Shown here in pieces: positions 52,787 to 60,927 of a DNA stretch of 64,000 nt. Position 1 is the stretch's first letter, and each line of letters starts with the position of its first letter. The position numbers and the translations under genes are program-made. The stretch is from the NCBI GenBank assembly GCA_022820835.1, contig JAJEET010000134.1, forward strand, positions 1 through 64,000, read 5' to 3'. The stretch comes from Candidatus Poribacteria bacterium (GTDB lineage: Bacteria; Poribacteria; WGA-4E; WGA-3G). The notes beneath the pieces are model-generated. The model was not told the origin of the DNA. It worked only from the letters and a program-made list of their open reading frames with translations, and made no database searches.

Positions 52787-53572
52787 CTAATTTTTCTTGA
52801 ATGAATCTGATTGTGAGCGGATAAGTTTACCGATTCGATTAAAACGTATATTGTCCACCAATTTCCAAACCTCCCAGAACTTTGCAGGACGATCAGCGAT
52901 CGACCACCAAATCATGAAAGCCTGTCCTTTAATGTCATCTACAGACACTGGCCCCCAAGTTCGACTATCGCTGCTCAGGTCGCGATTATCCCCCATAGCG
53001 AAAACCGTTCCTTTCGGAACAACAAACGGCTTTCCGTCAGGAAACTTGCGTCGAAATTGACTTGCTGTCAAAGTATAATCGTCAAACCCCTCACCTGTCG
53101 GTATATATTCTGGACTTCGGAATGGTGGAAAATCTCTCTTAACGTGGCTGAATTTCAGGTGTTTTGTGTAGGTGCTATCATCAACGATTTCACCGTTTAC
53201 ATAAAGCGTATCACCACGCGTTTCAACGGTATCCCCTTCAATGGCTACAATGCGCTTGATAAAATGTCGCTCGTCATGTGACGGAATAAAGACGAAAACA
53301 TCGCCGCGTGCAGGTTGATGAACATCAAAGATTCTTATATCTGTGCCGGGGATCTTAACGCCATAGACAAACTTACACACGAAAATATGGTCACCGACGA
53401 GCAGTGTATCCTCCATCGAGCCAGAGGGAATTCTATACGCTTCAACTACAAAAGGGCGGACAAAACCGAACATGAGAACCAGTAAAACGACAATAGGCAG
53501 TGCCTGCTCTCGGAACCATTTTTTTAATTTTTCTTGTTTCGATAGTGTTGTTTTGTTCATTTGGGGGCACAT
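52787..53572 (-). CDS. lepB: Signal peptidase I (copy B)
   Basis: 261 residues as opened here (257 if the ATG at 53560 is used; neither has a strong ribosome site). A membrane segment (LPIVVLLVLMFGFVRPFVV) is followed by IPSGSMEDTL (S52), HFIKRIVAIEGD (K106) and MGDNRDLSSDSRTWGPV. The catalytic dyad is complete, so both copies should be active. Divergence from copy A is spread along the chain, including the substrate-facing YTKHLKFSHVKRDFPPF region. Confidence 0.94.
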   Translation of the reverse strand: MCPQMNKTTLSKQEKLKKWFREQALPIVVLLVLMFGFVRPFVVEAYRIPSGSMEDTLLVGDHIFVCKFVYGVKIPGTDIRIFDVHQPARGDVFVFIPSHDERHFIKRIVAIEGDTVETRGDTLYVNGEIVDDSTYTKHLKFSHVKRDFPPFRSPEYIPTGEGFDDYTLTASQFRRKFPDGKPFVVPKGTVFAMGDNRDLSSDSRTWGPVSVDDIKGQAFMIWWSIADRPAKFWEVWKLVDNIRFNRIGKLIRSQSDSFKKN

Positions 53573-53593
53573 CCATTATGTTGTTATTTAGAT

Positions 53594-53712
53594 AGGACTT
53601 ACGCAAATTGGGCAAAAATCGGATATTTAGACGCAAAAGCGGTAATTTTTATCCTGTAAACCCCCTAAATCCCCCTTATCAGGGGGACTTTAAGGCGAAA
53701 TGCGTAAGTCCT
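53594..53712. repeat. TIR element, ACTTACGCA family (119 bp)
   Basis: Perfect AGGACTTACGCA / TGCGTAAGTCCT ends, flanked by TA on both sides of the pair. The interior differs from other copies (a Pyr-rich CCCCCTAAATCCCCC tract with GGGGG after it). It lies between lepA and lepB. Confidence 0.8.
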
Positions 53713-53731
53713 ATGTTATTTAGATTTGGTA

Positions 53732-55537
53732 TTATTCATCGGTTGCGAGCATTGCCGTGAATGCTTCCTGCGGCACGTCAACTCTACCGATCTGCTTGAG
53801 GCGTTTCTTACCCTCTTTCTGGTTCTCCAACAACTTCCGTTTTCGCGATACATCACCGCCGTAGCATTTCGCTGTAACATTTTTTCGGAGTGCGCGAACG
53901 GTTTCGCGGGCGACAATTTTGTTGCCGATCGCCGCTTGAACCGGTACCTCAAACATCTGACGCGGTATCAACTCCTTCAATTTGGTCACCAATGCTTTTC
54001 CTCGCGTTTCTGCTGTGTCACGCGGTAGAATCGTCGAAAGTGCATCCACAGGGTTCCCGTTAAGAAGTATATCGAGTTTCACTAATTTTTCAGGTTTATA
54101 GGCACCGATGTCGTATTCGAGCGATCCATATCCACGCGTCAGAGACTTTAGTTTCGGGTAGAAATCCGTTAGCATTTCACTCAATGGCAGTTCATAGAGC
54201 AATTGCACACGGCTCGCGTCCAATTGGTTCATCCGTTTATATACACCCCGCCGCTTCTGACAAAGTTCCATCGCATTGCCGATATACTCGCGCGGCACGA
54301 TAATGTCAATATTGACATACGGTTCCTCAATATGTTCAATATTATTCGGTTCGGGGAGGTGTGCGGGGTTATCAACGGAGATATAGTCCCCTGTTTTTAG
54401 GCAGACACGGTACATCACACTCGGTGCTGTCCGGACGAGTTCAAGTCCAAATTCACGTTCAAGGCGTTCATGGATGATCTCCATGTGGAGCAATCCGAGA
54501 AAACCGCACCGAAATCCGAATCCGAGGGCGACAGAGGTTTCGGGTTCAAAGTTGAAAGAGGAATCGTTGAGACGGAGTTTCTCGAGTGCCTCTCGCAATG
54601 CCGGAAACTGGTTTGTATCTGCAGGATACAGACCGCTGAACACAAGTGGTTTCATTTCACGGTAGCCGGGCAGCGGTTCAGTCGTCGGTTTTTTATGGTG
54701 TGTGATTGTATCGCCAATTTTCGCGTTGTCTATATCCCGGATGCCTGCGATGAGATATCCGACTGCCCCTGTGTCTAACCCCATTGTTGGCTGCATCTCT
54801 GGCGTAAAGATACCGACCTCTTCCACCTCATAGGCGCGTCTCGTCTTCATGAGTTGGATTTTATCACCCGTTTTGAGGCTGCCCTCGAATATTCGGGTGT
54901 ACATGATGACACCACGATAGTTATCGTAAACGGAATCGAGTACAAGTGCCTTCAACGGTGCCTCTGTTTCGCCGTCAGGTGCGGGGATACGATTAACGAC
55001 TGCTTCCAATATCGCGGGGATACCGATCCCCATTTTTGCGCTCACAAGAAGTGCGTCGTCTGCGGGGATGCCGATAACTTCCTCTATCTGTCGTTTCGCT
55101 TCGTCAGGACGGGATGTCGGTAAATCTATCTTATTGATGACCGGGATAATTTCGAGGTCGTTGTCGATTGCAAGATAAGCGTTCGCCAAAGTTTGTGCTT
55201 CAACGCCTTGGGCGGCATCAACAATTAGAATAGCACCTTCACACGCCGCGAGGCTTCGTGAGACCTCGTAGGTAAAATCGACGTGTCCAGGCGTATCAAT
55301 CAAGTTAAGTTCGTACCGGTTTCCGTTGCTGGCAGGATAGTGTATTTTAACGGCAGTGGCTTTAATAGTAATACCGCGTTCACGCTCCAGGTCCATCAGG
55401 TCAAGCACCTGTGCACGCATCTCGCGCTCGGCGAGCGTGTTCGTATGCTCAATAAGCCGGTCACTCAGTGTGCTTTTCCCGTGGTCAATGTGCCCTAAAA
55501 TACAGAAATTCCGTATGTTTTCAAGATTCGTTGACAT
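53732..55537 (-). CDS. lepA: Translation factor LepA (EF4)
   Basis: 601 residues, the standard length. GHIDHGKST (G1), [15 protein letters not shown] (G3) and NKIDLP (G4) are present. The LepA-specific C-terminal domain ends ...[18 protein letters not shown]. It is a ribosome-bound GTPase that promotes assembly and back-translocation under stress. The predicted -10 box ends only about ten bases before the ATG and no Shine-Dalgarno is seen, so the message may be leaderless. lepB follows, as is common. Confidence 0.96.
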   Translation of the reverse strand: MSTNLENIRNFCILGHIDHGKSTLSDRLIEHTNTLAEREMRAQVLDLMDLERERGITIKATAVKIHYPASNGNRYELNLIDTPGHVDFTYEVSRSLAACEGAILIVDAAQGVEAQTLANAYLAIDNDLEIIPVINKIDLPTSRPDEAKRQIEEVIGIPADDALLVSAKMGIGIPAILEAVVNRIPAPDGETEAPLKALVLDSVYDNYRGVIMYTRIFEGSLKTGDKIQLMKTRRAYEVEEVGIFTPEMQPTMGLDTGAVGYLIAGIRDIDNAKIGDTITHHKKPTTEPLPGYREMKPLVFSGLYPADTNQFPALREALEKLRLNDSSFNFEPETSVALGFGFRCGFLGLLHMEIIHERLEREFGLELVRTAPSVMYRVCLKTGDYISVDNPAHLPEPNNIEHIEEPYVNIDIIVPREYIGNAMELCQKRRGVYKRMNQLDASRVQLLYELPLSEMLTDFYPKLKSLTRGYGSLEYDIGAYKPEKLVKLDILLNGNPVDALSTILPRDTAETRGKALVTKLKELIPRQMFEVPVQAAIGNKIVARETVRALRKNVTAKCYGGDVSRKRKLLENQKEGKKRLKQIGRVDVPQEAFTAMLATDE

Positions 55538-55546
55538 AGTGTAGAT

Positions 55547-55575
55547 AGTATATCACAATTTTTGTCGATTGTCCA
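55547..55575 (-). promoter_or_regulatory. Promoter abutting lepA
   Basis: TGGACA (55570-55575), 17 bp, TATACT (55547-55552) on the minus strand. Transcription would begin about three bases before the lepA ATG. Confidence 0.5.
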
Positions 55576-55609
55576 TAAAATCTTATGCAAAACCCAAGGG
55601 TATTCAATT

Positions 55610-56467
55610 TTAAGAAATTATTGTGTTTAACTCGGTTTCCACTGGTGCGTTCAGGGCGGTGTGTGCTGCGTCCTGAATTGCCTTGTGATGTTTCCGCTCT
55701 AATTTCTCGTTGATGACGTGCATTGCGCCTGCTACCCGGACTTGTGCATTGGCAAGTTTGCATAGCTGGTTGGGATCGTCGCAGTGCTTGAAGTGATAGG
55801 CGAGTTTTTTCAGCGTCTCGTTCAATAGTTCGAGTTGGTTGTAAGGGGCGGCATAGGGGGTGCGTTGGCGGAGGTGGTTATCCACTTGTGCCTCGTGAAT
55901 GGCATCGGCGATCTCTCGGTATCGCTCTGGGAAATACTGGCTTGTCGGGTTCAGGTGCCATGCGCGTTCAAGGAATGCGTTAAAGACGGTGGCGGTATCT
56001 AAGACGTGTGTGAGTGTGCGCCATATCGTCATCACTTGACCGAGTTCTTGGCTATCGGTATCGTAAAGCCCAAAGCAGTGCCGGCAGGCACCTTCTACGG
56101 TCTCAGTGTCGGCGACCAACATCACGATATGCATCTTGATGCGTTCGGAAAAGGATGCATTTAGGAAGTCGCTGATGGCGTGGATCACGTCATGGGGTTG
56201 CAGTGTGTCTAACATGCTTTTGAGTGTTTCTGACACTTCACCGCAGGCTCTAAATATCTCCGCGTCTGTGAGCGTATCGTTCCAGTTCGGCGTTGCCCAT
56301 TGCCATCGTTGATCGGGCAAAATATCGGAAACCCTGTTTGATACGTCTAATCTTAGGGCGTTTTCTTCTCTATCGCTATTCTCCATGGCATATTTAGAGA
56401 CATACGCTTGTGTGGTTTCGTCAAACGCTTGTTGTTTAGTTTGCTGTTCTTGCGTCATTTTGTTCAT
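55610..56467 (-). CDS. Hypothetical helical protein
   Basis: 285 residues, soluble and mostly helical, with CAGGAG upstream of the first ATG. No family was recognised. It contains four Cys/His residues in ACRHCFGLYD and CKLANAQ but no zinc-finger spacing. It overlaps the end of the preceding small gene by 32 bases, so the pair is translationally coupled. The adjacent AT-rich spacer differs from neighbouring DNA, which hints at recent acquisition. Confidence 0.6.
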   Translation of the reverse strand: MNKMTQEQQTKQQAFDETTQAYVSKYAMENSDREENALRLDVSNRVSDILPDQRWQWATPNWNDTLTDAEIFRACGEVSETLKSMLDTLQPHDVIHAISDFLNASFSERIKMHIVMLVADTETVEGACRHCFGLYDTDSQELGQVMTIWRTLTHVLDTATVFNAFLERAWHLNPTSQYFPERYREIADAIHEAQVDNHLRQRTPYAAPYNQLELLNETLKKLAYHFKHCDDPNQLCKLANAQVRVAGAMHVINEKLERKHHKAIQDAAHTALNAPVETELNTIIS

Positions 56468-56825
56468 CGGGGGTCTCCTGTTGATTCTGAAAAATCTTAC
56501 CTGCTTTGGTGAAGAAGTTTGCTCCGTCCGTGCCAGCGATCTTGTTCGCCTCGGCGCAGAGACGGGTCACGGCTTGCTTGGTCTGTTGCTTGGCACGTAA
56601 TTCGTTGACTTTCTGTGCGTGCGCCTCCTGTTCGGCTTCTGTTTTTTCGAGTTGCGTCGCGATTTTCAGAATCTGCTTGGAAATCTTTGCTATGTTTCCA
56701 GGCTGGAGTTCTGCTATCAAGATTTGCAGCTGCTGTTCGTAGTGTGCGGCGCGTGTGCGTTTGTTCTCGATAATGGCTTCGGCGCGCGATAGAAAGATGC
56801 GTTCGGCTGCTGTGATTTTTGTCAT
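56436..56825 (-). CDS. Hypothetical coiled-coil protein
   Basis: 129 residues, strongly charged and helical (AQKVNELRAKQQTKQAVTRL, QLEKTEAEQEA). It is probably a coiled coil. No family was recognised. It is the first gene of a two-gene unit with a possible promoter in the AT-rich DNA upstream. The pair might be a structural or mobile-element-derived module, but nothing specific supports a function. Confidence 0.6.
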   Translation of the reverse strand: MTKITAAERIFLSRAEAIIENKRTRAAHYEQQLQILIAELQPGNIAKISKQILKIATQLEKTEAEQEAHAQKVNELRAKQQTKQAVTRLCAEANKIAGTDGANFFTKAGKIFQNQQETPDEQNDARTAN

Positions 56826-57148
56826 AAAGGCACTTTAATTTTTTTTGTACGCAAAAATCTGTGTTGTGTCTTTCTGTTTTTTTTAATTAATATAGTTTAA
56901 TTAGTATATATATAATAACGTATATAATGTAGAGGTGCAAATTTATTTTTTATTTAACGTGAGTTTGATAAATAGGACTTACGCAATTTTGACTGTAGAC
57001 TGTTCTGTTAGAAGAAAGTTTACTGGAAACACGGCGTTTTTGGGTCACAAACTAACAGTTTGTGGTACAAATGCCGGTTCAACATAAGGCAGAGGCAAAT
57101 GTTAGCATTAAAACCGCAATTTTCAGTGCTAATCCTCTTAAACACACA
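56826..57148. other. AT-rich spacer with promoter and half of a TIR element
   Basis: 323 bp. The part nearest the gene is very AT-rich (TATATATAATAACGTATATAAT). TTGCAC (56935-56940 as GTGCAA) and TATTAT (56912-56917) are 17 bp apart on the minus strand, a promoter for the unknown gene pair. A left half of the ACTTACGCA family (from 56974) runs to about 57070 and has no right end. No gene was seen. Confidence 0.45.
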
Positions 57149-57156
57149 GTGATAGA

Positions 57157-57176
57157 CCCAAGTCTAAAGACTTGGG
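57157..57176. repeat. Right-end hairpin of the IS200/IS605-type element
   Basis: Perfect 9-bp stem CCCAAGTCT / AGACTTGGG with a 2-nt loop, adjacent to the tnpB stop. It is the expected TnpA recognition structure and probably part of the omega-RNA 3' end. Confidence 0.75.
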
Positions 57177-57187
57177 CTTCCGCAAAG

Positions 57188-58402
57188 TTATGCGAAAGCA
57201 TTTGTGGAATGCAGAAGCGAACTGGACGCTTCAACGGAGATGCCCACGATTTTGCCAAGCAAGACAATAGGTCTTATTTCTCCTAACCCAAAGGAAGCTA
57301 CCCCTTCCTTAAGTATGTTCATCGCAGCGTTATGGTCACGATCTAAATGTGTATTACATTTCGGACACCTCCATTCTCTATCTGCAAGTGTTAAGGTGCC
57401 ATTTTTATGTCCACAAACAGAACAGCATTTCGTCGTAGGAGTCCATCTGTTGATCGTGTAAACGCGTTTTAGACGCTTTGTTGCTTGATGCTTGAGTTTT
57501 AGCATAAACTCACCGAAGGCGAGGTCAGATACTTGTTTACCAAAAAGGCGTTTCAGGTTTCCGTCAAGGTTTAGGTCTTCAAAAAACAGAATATCAAACT
57601 TTTTACAAAGTTCTATCGCAAGTTTCCAATGGTGGTCTGTTCTCTGATTTTCAGTTTTCTTATGGATACGAGCGACATTCTTACGTTCGCGTTCTCTGTT
57701 ATTAGAACCTTTGACCTTCCGGGAATGCACTTGTTGTGCTTTTGCTAACTTATCAGCGTTCTGTTTGTAGAACATAGGAGACGTGTATCGTTCACCATCA
57801 CTGCCAGTTAGGAAGTCTTTGATTCCCATATCGAACCCTTCGGCTTTACCCGTCTTGGGTTCGGGTTTGACTTCTTTACATTCTTCTGTGAGCGTGATAT
57901 ACACATCACCGATCGCATCTCGTGTGACTTGAACTTCAACTATTTTGCCTTCAACAGGTCTATGTTCGGCGAAACGATACCAACGACCGTTGAGGCGTAT
58001 TTGAAATGTCGCGTGATTTCTCTGGTTTTTCTGTTTCGGTAGCAAATACTCAAACTTGACTTGGTTGCCACGAAACGTCATGCCTTTGTGTTTTTTGCAC
58101 GACTTGAACTGCGGGTGACCTCTGCCAAGCGTTTTCATTTCGCTAAAGGATTGGGCTAACCGCTTAAGAACATTCTGTAATGCCCACGAGTAAGGGATAT
58201 TCCAATGCTGATATTTTTCAAGTTTCTTTAACTTCGTCAAATGTGCAGACATTTTCGCATACGAAAGCCCTTTACCATAGCGACGGTAATATCGCATACA
58301 CAACGCAATGAAGTGGTTACGCACAACACCACAGATATTCAACTCATCGTGGAGATGACGCAATGATTTATCGTGAAAAAGTTTATGTTTCGTATTTCGC
58401 AT
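57188..58402 (-). CDS. tnpB: RNA-guided nuclease TnpB
   Basis: 404 residues, a full-length TnpB. RuvC-I Asp in GFDMGIKDF (D191), RuvC-II Glu in LFFEDLNLDG (E275) and RuvC-III Asp in LDRDHNAAMNI (about D356) are all present. A zinc finger, CSVCG...CPKC (C327, C330, C346, C349), lies between the last two. The N-terminal OrfB_IS605 helix-rich region is complete. Such proteins use an omega-RNA from the element's end to cut donor joints and help keep the element. All active-site residues are intact. Confidence 0.93.
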   Translation of the reverse strand: MRNTKHKLFHDKSLRHLHDELNICGVVRNHFIALCMRYYRRYGKGLSYAKMSAHLTKLKKLEKYQHWNIPYSWALQNVLKRLAQSFSEMKTLGRGHPQFKSCKKHKGMTFRGNQVKFEYLLPKQKNQRNHATFQIRLNGRWYRFAEHRPVEGKIVEVQVTRDAIGDVYITLTEECKEVKPEPKTGKAEGFDMGIKDFLTGSDGERYTSPMFYKQNADKLAKAQQVHSRKVKGSNNRERERKNVARIHKKTENQRTDHHWKLAIELCKKFDILFFEDLNLDGNLKRLFGKQVSDLAFGEFMLKLKHQATKRLKRVYTINRWTPTTKCCSVCGHKNGTLTLADREWRCPKCNTHLDRDHNAAMNILKEGVASFGLGEIRPIVLLGKIVGISVEASSSLLHSTNAFA

Positions 58403-58498
58403 GGTATATCAAGTCTCAAGTCTTTACCCCTAATCAGTGGGTAGGCAGACACATTGCCTTGCAGCAACGCTGATTATGCCTGCCAACTTGATACTATA

Positions 58499-58527
58499 AT
58501 TATACTACATTTTTAGGTGAATGTCAA
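58499..58527 (-). promoter_or_regulatory. Perfect consensus promoter of tnpB
   Basis: TTGACA (58522-58527), 17 bp, TATAAT (58499-58504) on the minus strand. Both hexamers match the sigma-70 consensus exactly. A leader of about 90 nt holds the left-end palindromes, which could limit translation. Confidence 0.8.
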
Positions 58528-58727
58528 GTTTTTTCTTCACACATACCGCTAACCACTACTACATCCCAAACCTAAAGGATTCGGTCTTGTAGCGGAAGAT
58601 TAGATAATTCAGGAAGGCAACCCAAAAGAGGAGTGATGTCCGTTTATGTCATCAATTTCCTTTCTTTTTATTGCGTCCAATTGAGGCACCTGGGAACCAC
58701 GCATGGACGCAATAACTATGGACCTTT

Positions 58728-59336
58728 CTATAGCGGTTTGACTTTAATGTTTTTGCACCAGATTTTTCCGCCGTGGTCTTGGATGCCGATATGTCCGTTC
58801 CGCGGAAAATCCTTGAGGGCAATGCCGAACTTATTTCGGCTGCCATCGGGATTTCGGTGTGGTGTATCCCATTCATCGAGATCGGCGCGGACGATTTCTT
58901 CGTCATTGAGCGTCACGGCAACGATGCTACCGTCGCATGTGATGACCATCGTATTCCACTCACCGGCAGGTTTACAAGTGTTTCGGGTCGGACCCAGAGC
59001 ATCGTAAAGTGCGCCGCAGTCGTGGTTCGTCGTGGGCGTTTTGCCGTGTGTGTCTAAGATCTGGATTTCAAGTCCGGTCTGAACAGGGTTATTCAAATCT
59101 GCCCAACGGATGAAAATCCCGCTGTTGACCTTCGGTTCGGACTTGTAATCGAGTGATAGTACAAAGTTATCGTACTGTGCTTCAGTATAGAGATACTTGC
59201 CCCCTTGAACGGTGCAGAGGATACTACCATCCTCAACGACCCATCCTTCATCTTTTCCGGTGGATCCCCAACCGTTGAGGGTTTCACCATCAAACAGGGA
59301 TATCCATCCCTCAGCTTTCTCTTTTTCTGATAACAT
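58728..59336 (-). CDS. DUF1080 (3-keto-disaccharide hydrolase type) protein
   Basis: 202 residues, a complete single domain. The motifs WISLFDGETLNGW, GGKYLYTEAQYDNFVLSLDYK, SGIFIRW and NGHIGIQDHGGKIWCKNIKV are typical of DUF1080, a concanavalin-like jelly roll. Members are often exported and act on glycosidic bonds, some on 3-keto sugars. No signal peptide is visible here, so it may be cytoplasmic. The 3-keto role would pair naturally with Gfo/Idh-type dehydrogenases, but none is adjacent. Confidence 0.9.
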   Translation of the reverse strand: MLSEKEKAEGWISLFDGETLNGWGSTGKDEGWVVEDGSILCTVQGGKYLYTEAQYDNFVLSLDYKSEPKVNSGIFIRWADLNNPVQTGLEIQILDTHGKTPTTNHDCGALYDALGPTRNTCKPAGEWNTMVITCDGSIVAVTLNDEEIVRADLDEWDTPHRNPDGSRNKFGIALKDFPRNGHIGIQDHGGKIWCKNIKVKPL

Positions 59337-59353
59337 AATCTCTCCTTATCATT

Positions 59354-59575
59354 TACTAAAGTTTGGACAATTTTTACGCAATAAACATGCCGCCCCTACG
59401 GGGCTTAGCTTCGTGGGGATGCCGTTTCTATAGACATACCGCCCCTACGGGGCTGCGTATCGGTGCATCGGCATTTATTTTCTACAAGTTGCGTTTGTAT
59501 CTGTAACACTCAGAAAATCCGAGAATGTGGTGGAAACAACGCCTGACTTGGATAGAAACTGTCCAAACTTTAGTA
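59354..59575. repeat. 222-bp element with perfect 16-bp terminal inverted repeats
   Basis: TACTAAAGTTTGGACA (59354-59369) and its exact reverse complement (59560-59575) bound a 222-bp non-coding segment. Two CATRCCGCCCC-TAC-GGGGC hairpin units lie inside. The left end recurs at about 63370, so it belongs to a family. It resembles a MITE. Confidence 0.7.
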
Positions 59576-59625
59576 TTATTTAGAAGTGTGTAGGCACGGT
59601 TTCTCTCGTAGGCAGTGCCTTTTGC

Positions 59626-60735
59626 CTAACGCAAACTCTCCAAAAATAGTCTACCGACATCAAGATTATATTCAAAGTCTGTCGCTGTCCAAGGGCTGTT
59701 ATATCCAATAATCGGCACATAACTTTCGTGTCGCGAGCCGTGTGAACGTACATTTGTTGGTTCCACTGCGGTTTCCAGTTCTCCGAAGACAGTCGTTTCA
59801 TCTGCCAATACGAAGATGTCCCCGATCCGTTCACGATGGAGTCGAAAGGTCCGTGCAGCATCTTCTGCAGCGTATACCTCTTCAACGCCGGGTGTGTTTA
59901 ACAACTGCTGAATTGCTTCTGGTATCTCGGCGAGGTTTTTGAGGAACACATAAGCGGCACCGCCCAAGTTCCCGTGGTGTGCGACGTACCGATCCTTGAT
60001 AATCGGGATCGCACTGGCGCGGATGCCGCGTTCTGTAAGCACACGTCCCGGATCAAGTGCGGTAGTCTTCGCTAACATGCCGTGATCCGCCGTGATATAG
60101 ATTTCACGTTCTGGATCCTCATTGACAATATCGCCAATGATTGCATCAAGCACAGCGAGATGTTGTTGGGAGTGTTCGGCATCCGGCGCGTATTTATGCT
60201 GAACCCAATCTGTTGTGGAACAGTAGACGAGTTCGGGGTCATCCCGACGCAACGCCTCTCGTACCGCTCGGAGCAACCACCAATTGATCTCTGCCGAATA
60301 AATCTGTTCAACCGGTCCCACCATCCGAATATATTCATCGGGTGGTGCCTCGGCTGCGACAGCGATGTCGGTCCCTGCTTCTAACATCCGCAACAATTTT
60401 TTCTTTGTTACGAACAGTGCGGTTTTGTCAGCAAATTTAGACGCTTTTGCTGATTCAAAAAGCGTCGGTGCGAGCAGAAATCGGTCATCCTCAATAAATT
60501 CCCCTTTACCCGTTGTTCTGTCTACATGGTAATTCGTCGTGATGCCGTGCGTCTCAGGAAATGTACCGGTGGCGATACTCACATTATTGACATTTGTAAC
60601 GGACGGGATAACGGCATTGACATGTCGATAAAATCCGGTCTCCGCCAATTTTTGAAGGTTTGGGAGGTCACTGGCTGCCAAGTAGTCGTGGCTACCGGCA
60701 TCGATGCAGAGGATGAGAATTTTTCGTCTTTTCAC
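59626..60735 (-). CDS. Phosphonoacetate hydrolase-like alkaline-phosphatase-superfamily enzyme
   Basis: 369 residues. Metal ligands and nucleophile fit the alkaline phosphatase superfamily: D12 (LCIDAGSHD), T47 in PSVTNVNNVSIATG, D176/H180 in TDWVQH, D217/H218 in TADHGM, and a late His in RSHGSRHESY. The segment around T47, with THGITTNYH after it, strongly resembles phosphonoacetate hydrolase PhnA, which splits phosphonoacetate to acetate and phosphate. A general phosphodiesterase/pyrophosphatase is the alternative. No phn genes are nearby. Confidence 0.8.
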   Translation of the reverse strand: MKRRKILILCIDAGSHDYLAASDLPNLQKLAETGFYRHVNAVIPSVTNVNNVSIATGTFPETHGITTNYHVDRTTGKGEFIEDDRFLLAPTLFESAKASKFADKTALFVTKKKLLRMLEAGTDIAVAAEAPPDEYIRMVGPVEQIYSAEINWWLLRAVREALRRDDPELVYCSTTDWVQHKYAPDAEHSQQHLAVLDAIIGDIVNEDPEREIYITADHGMLAKTTALDPGRVLTERGIRASAIPIIKDRYVAHHGNLGGAAYVFLKNLAEIPEAIQQLLNTPGVEEVYAAEDAARTFRLHRERIGDIFVLADETTVFGELETAVEPTNVRSHGSRHESYVPIIGYNSPWTATDFEYNLDVGRLFLESLR

Positions 60736-60858
60736 GCTTTATGTTTTGCCCCACTGTCCGATACTTTAATTCAAAATATGACTGACCTACTCAGAAAATT
60801 GTAGCAGCTATCTATCCAAATTGCAAACTTTTCTACTGGAACCGTGAGTCATAAAACA

Positions 60859-60892
60859 GACGCGCCTGCTATCAAAAGACTGCAGGCGCGTC
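60859..60892 (-). terminator. Strong intrinsic terminator of the Cys/His-rich gene
   Basis: Perfect 11-bp stem GACGCGCCTGC / GCAGGCGCGTC with a 12-nt loop, followed on the minus strand by TGTTTTAT. It sits 36 bases beyond the stop of the secreted protein gene. Confidence 0.8.
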
Positions 60893-60927
60893 GAGTAAAA
60901 AAGATTTGTTGTGTTTCTAACATCAGG

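Larger units (their letters stand above)
57149..58535 (-). mobile_element. IS200/IS605-type element carrying tnpB only
   Basis: The right end (57149-57176) holds the perfect 9-bp hairpin CCCAAGTCT-AA-AGACTTGGG followed by TCTATCAC, typical of IS605-group right ends. The left region (58405-58490) has paired AATCAG/CTGATT and GGCAG/CTGCC arms. No tnpA transposase is present, so it cannot move by itself and depends on a TnpA elsewhere. The left boundary is uncertain. The DNA around the tnpB 3' end to the right-end hairpin is where an omega-RNA would be expected. Confidence 0.75.
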
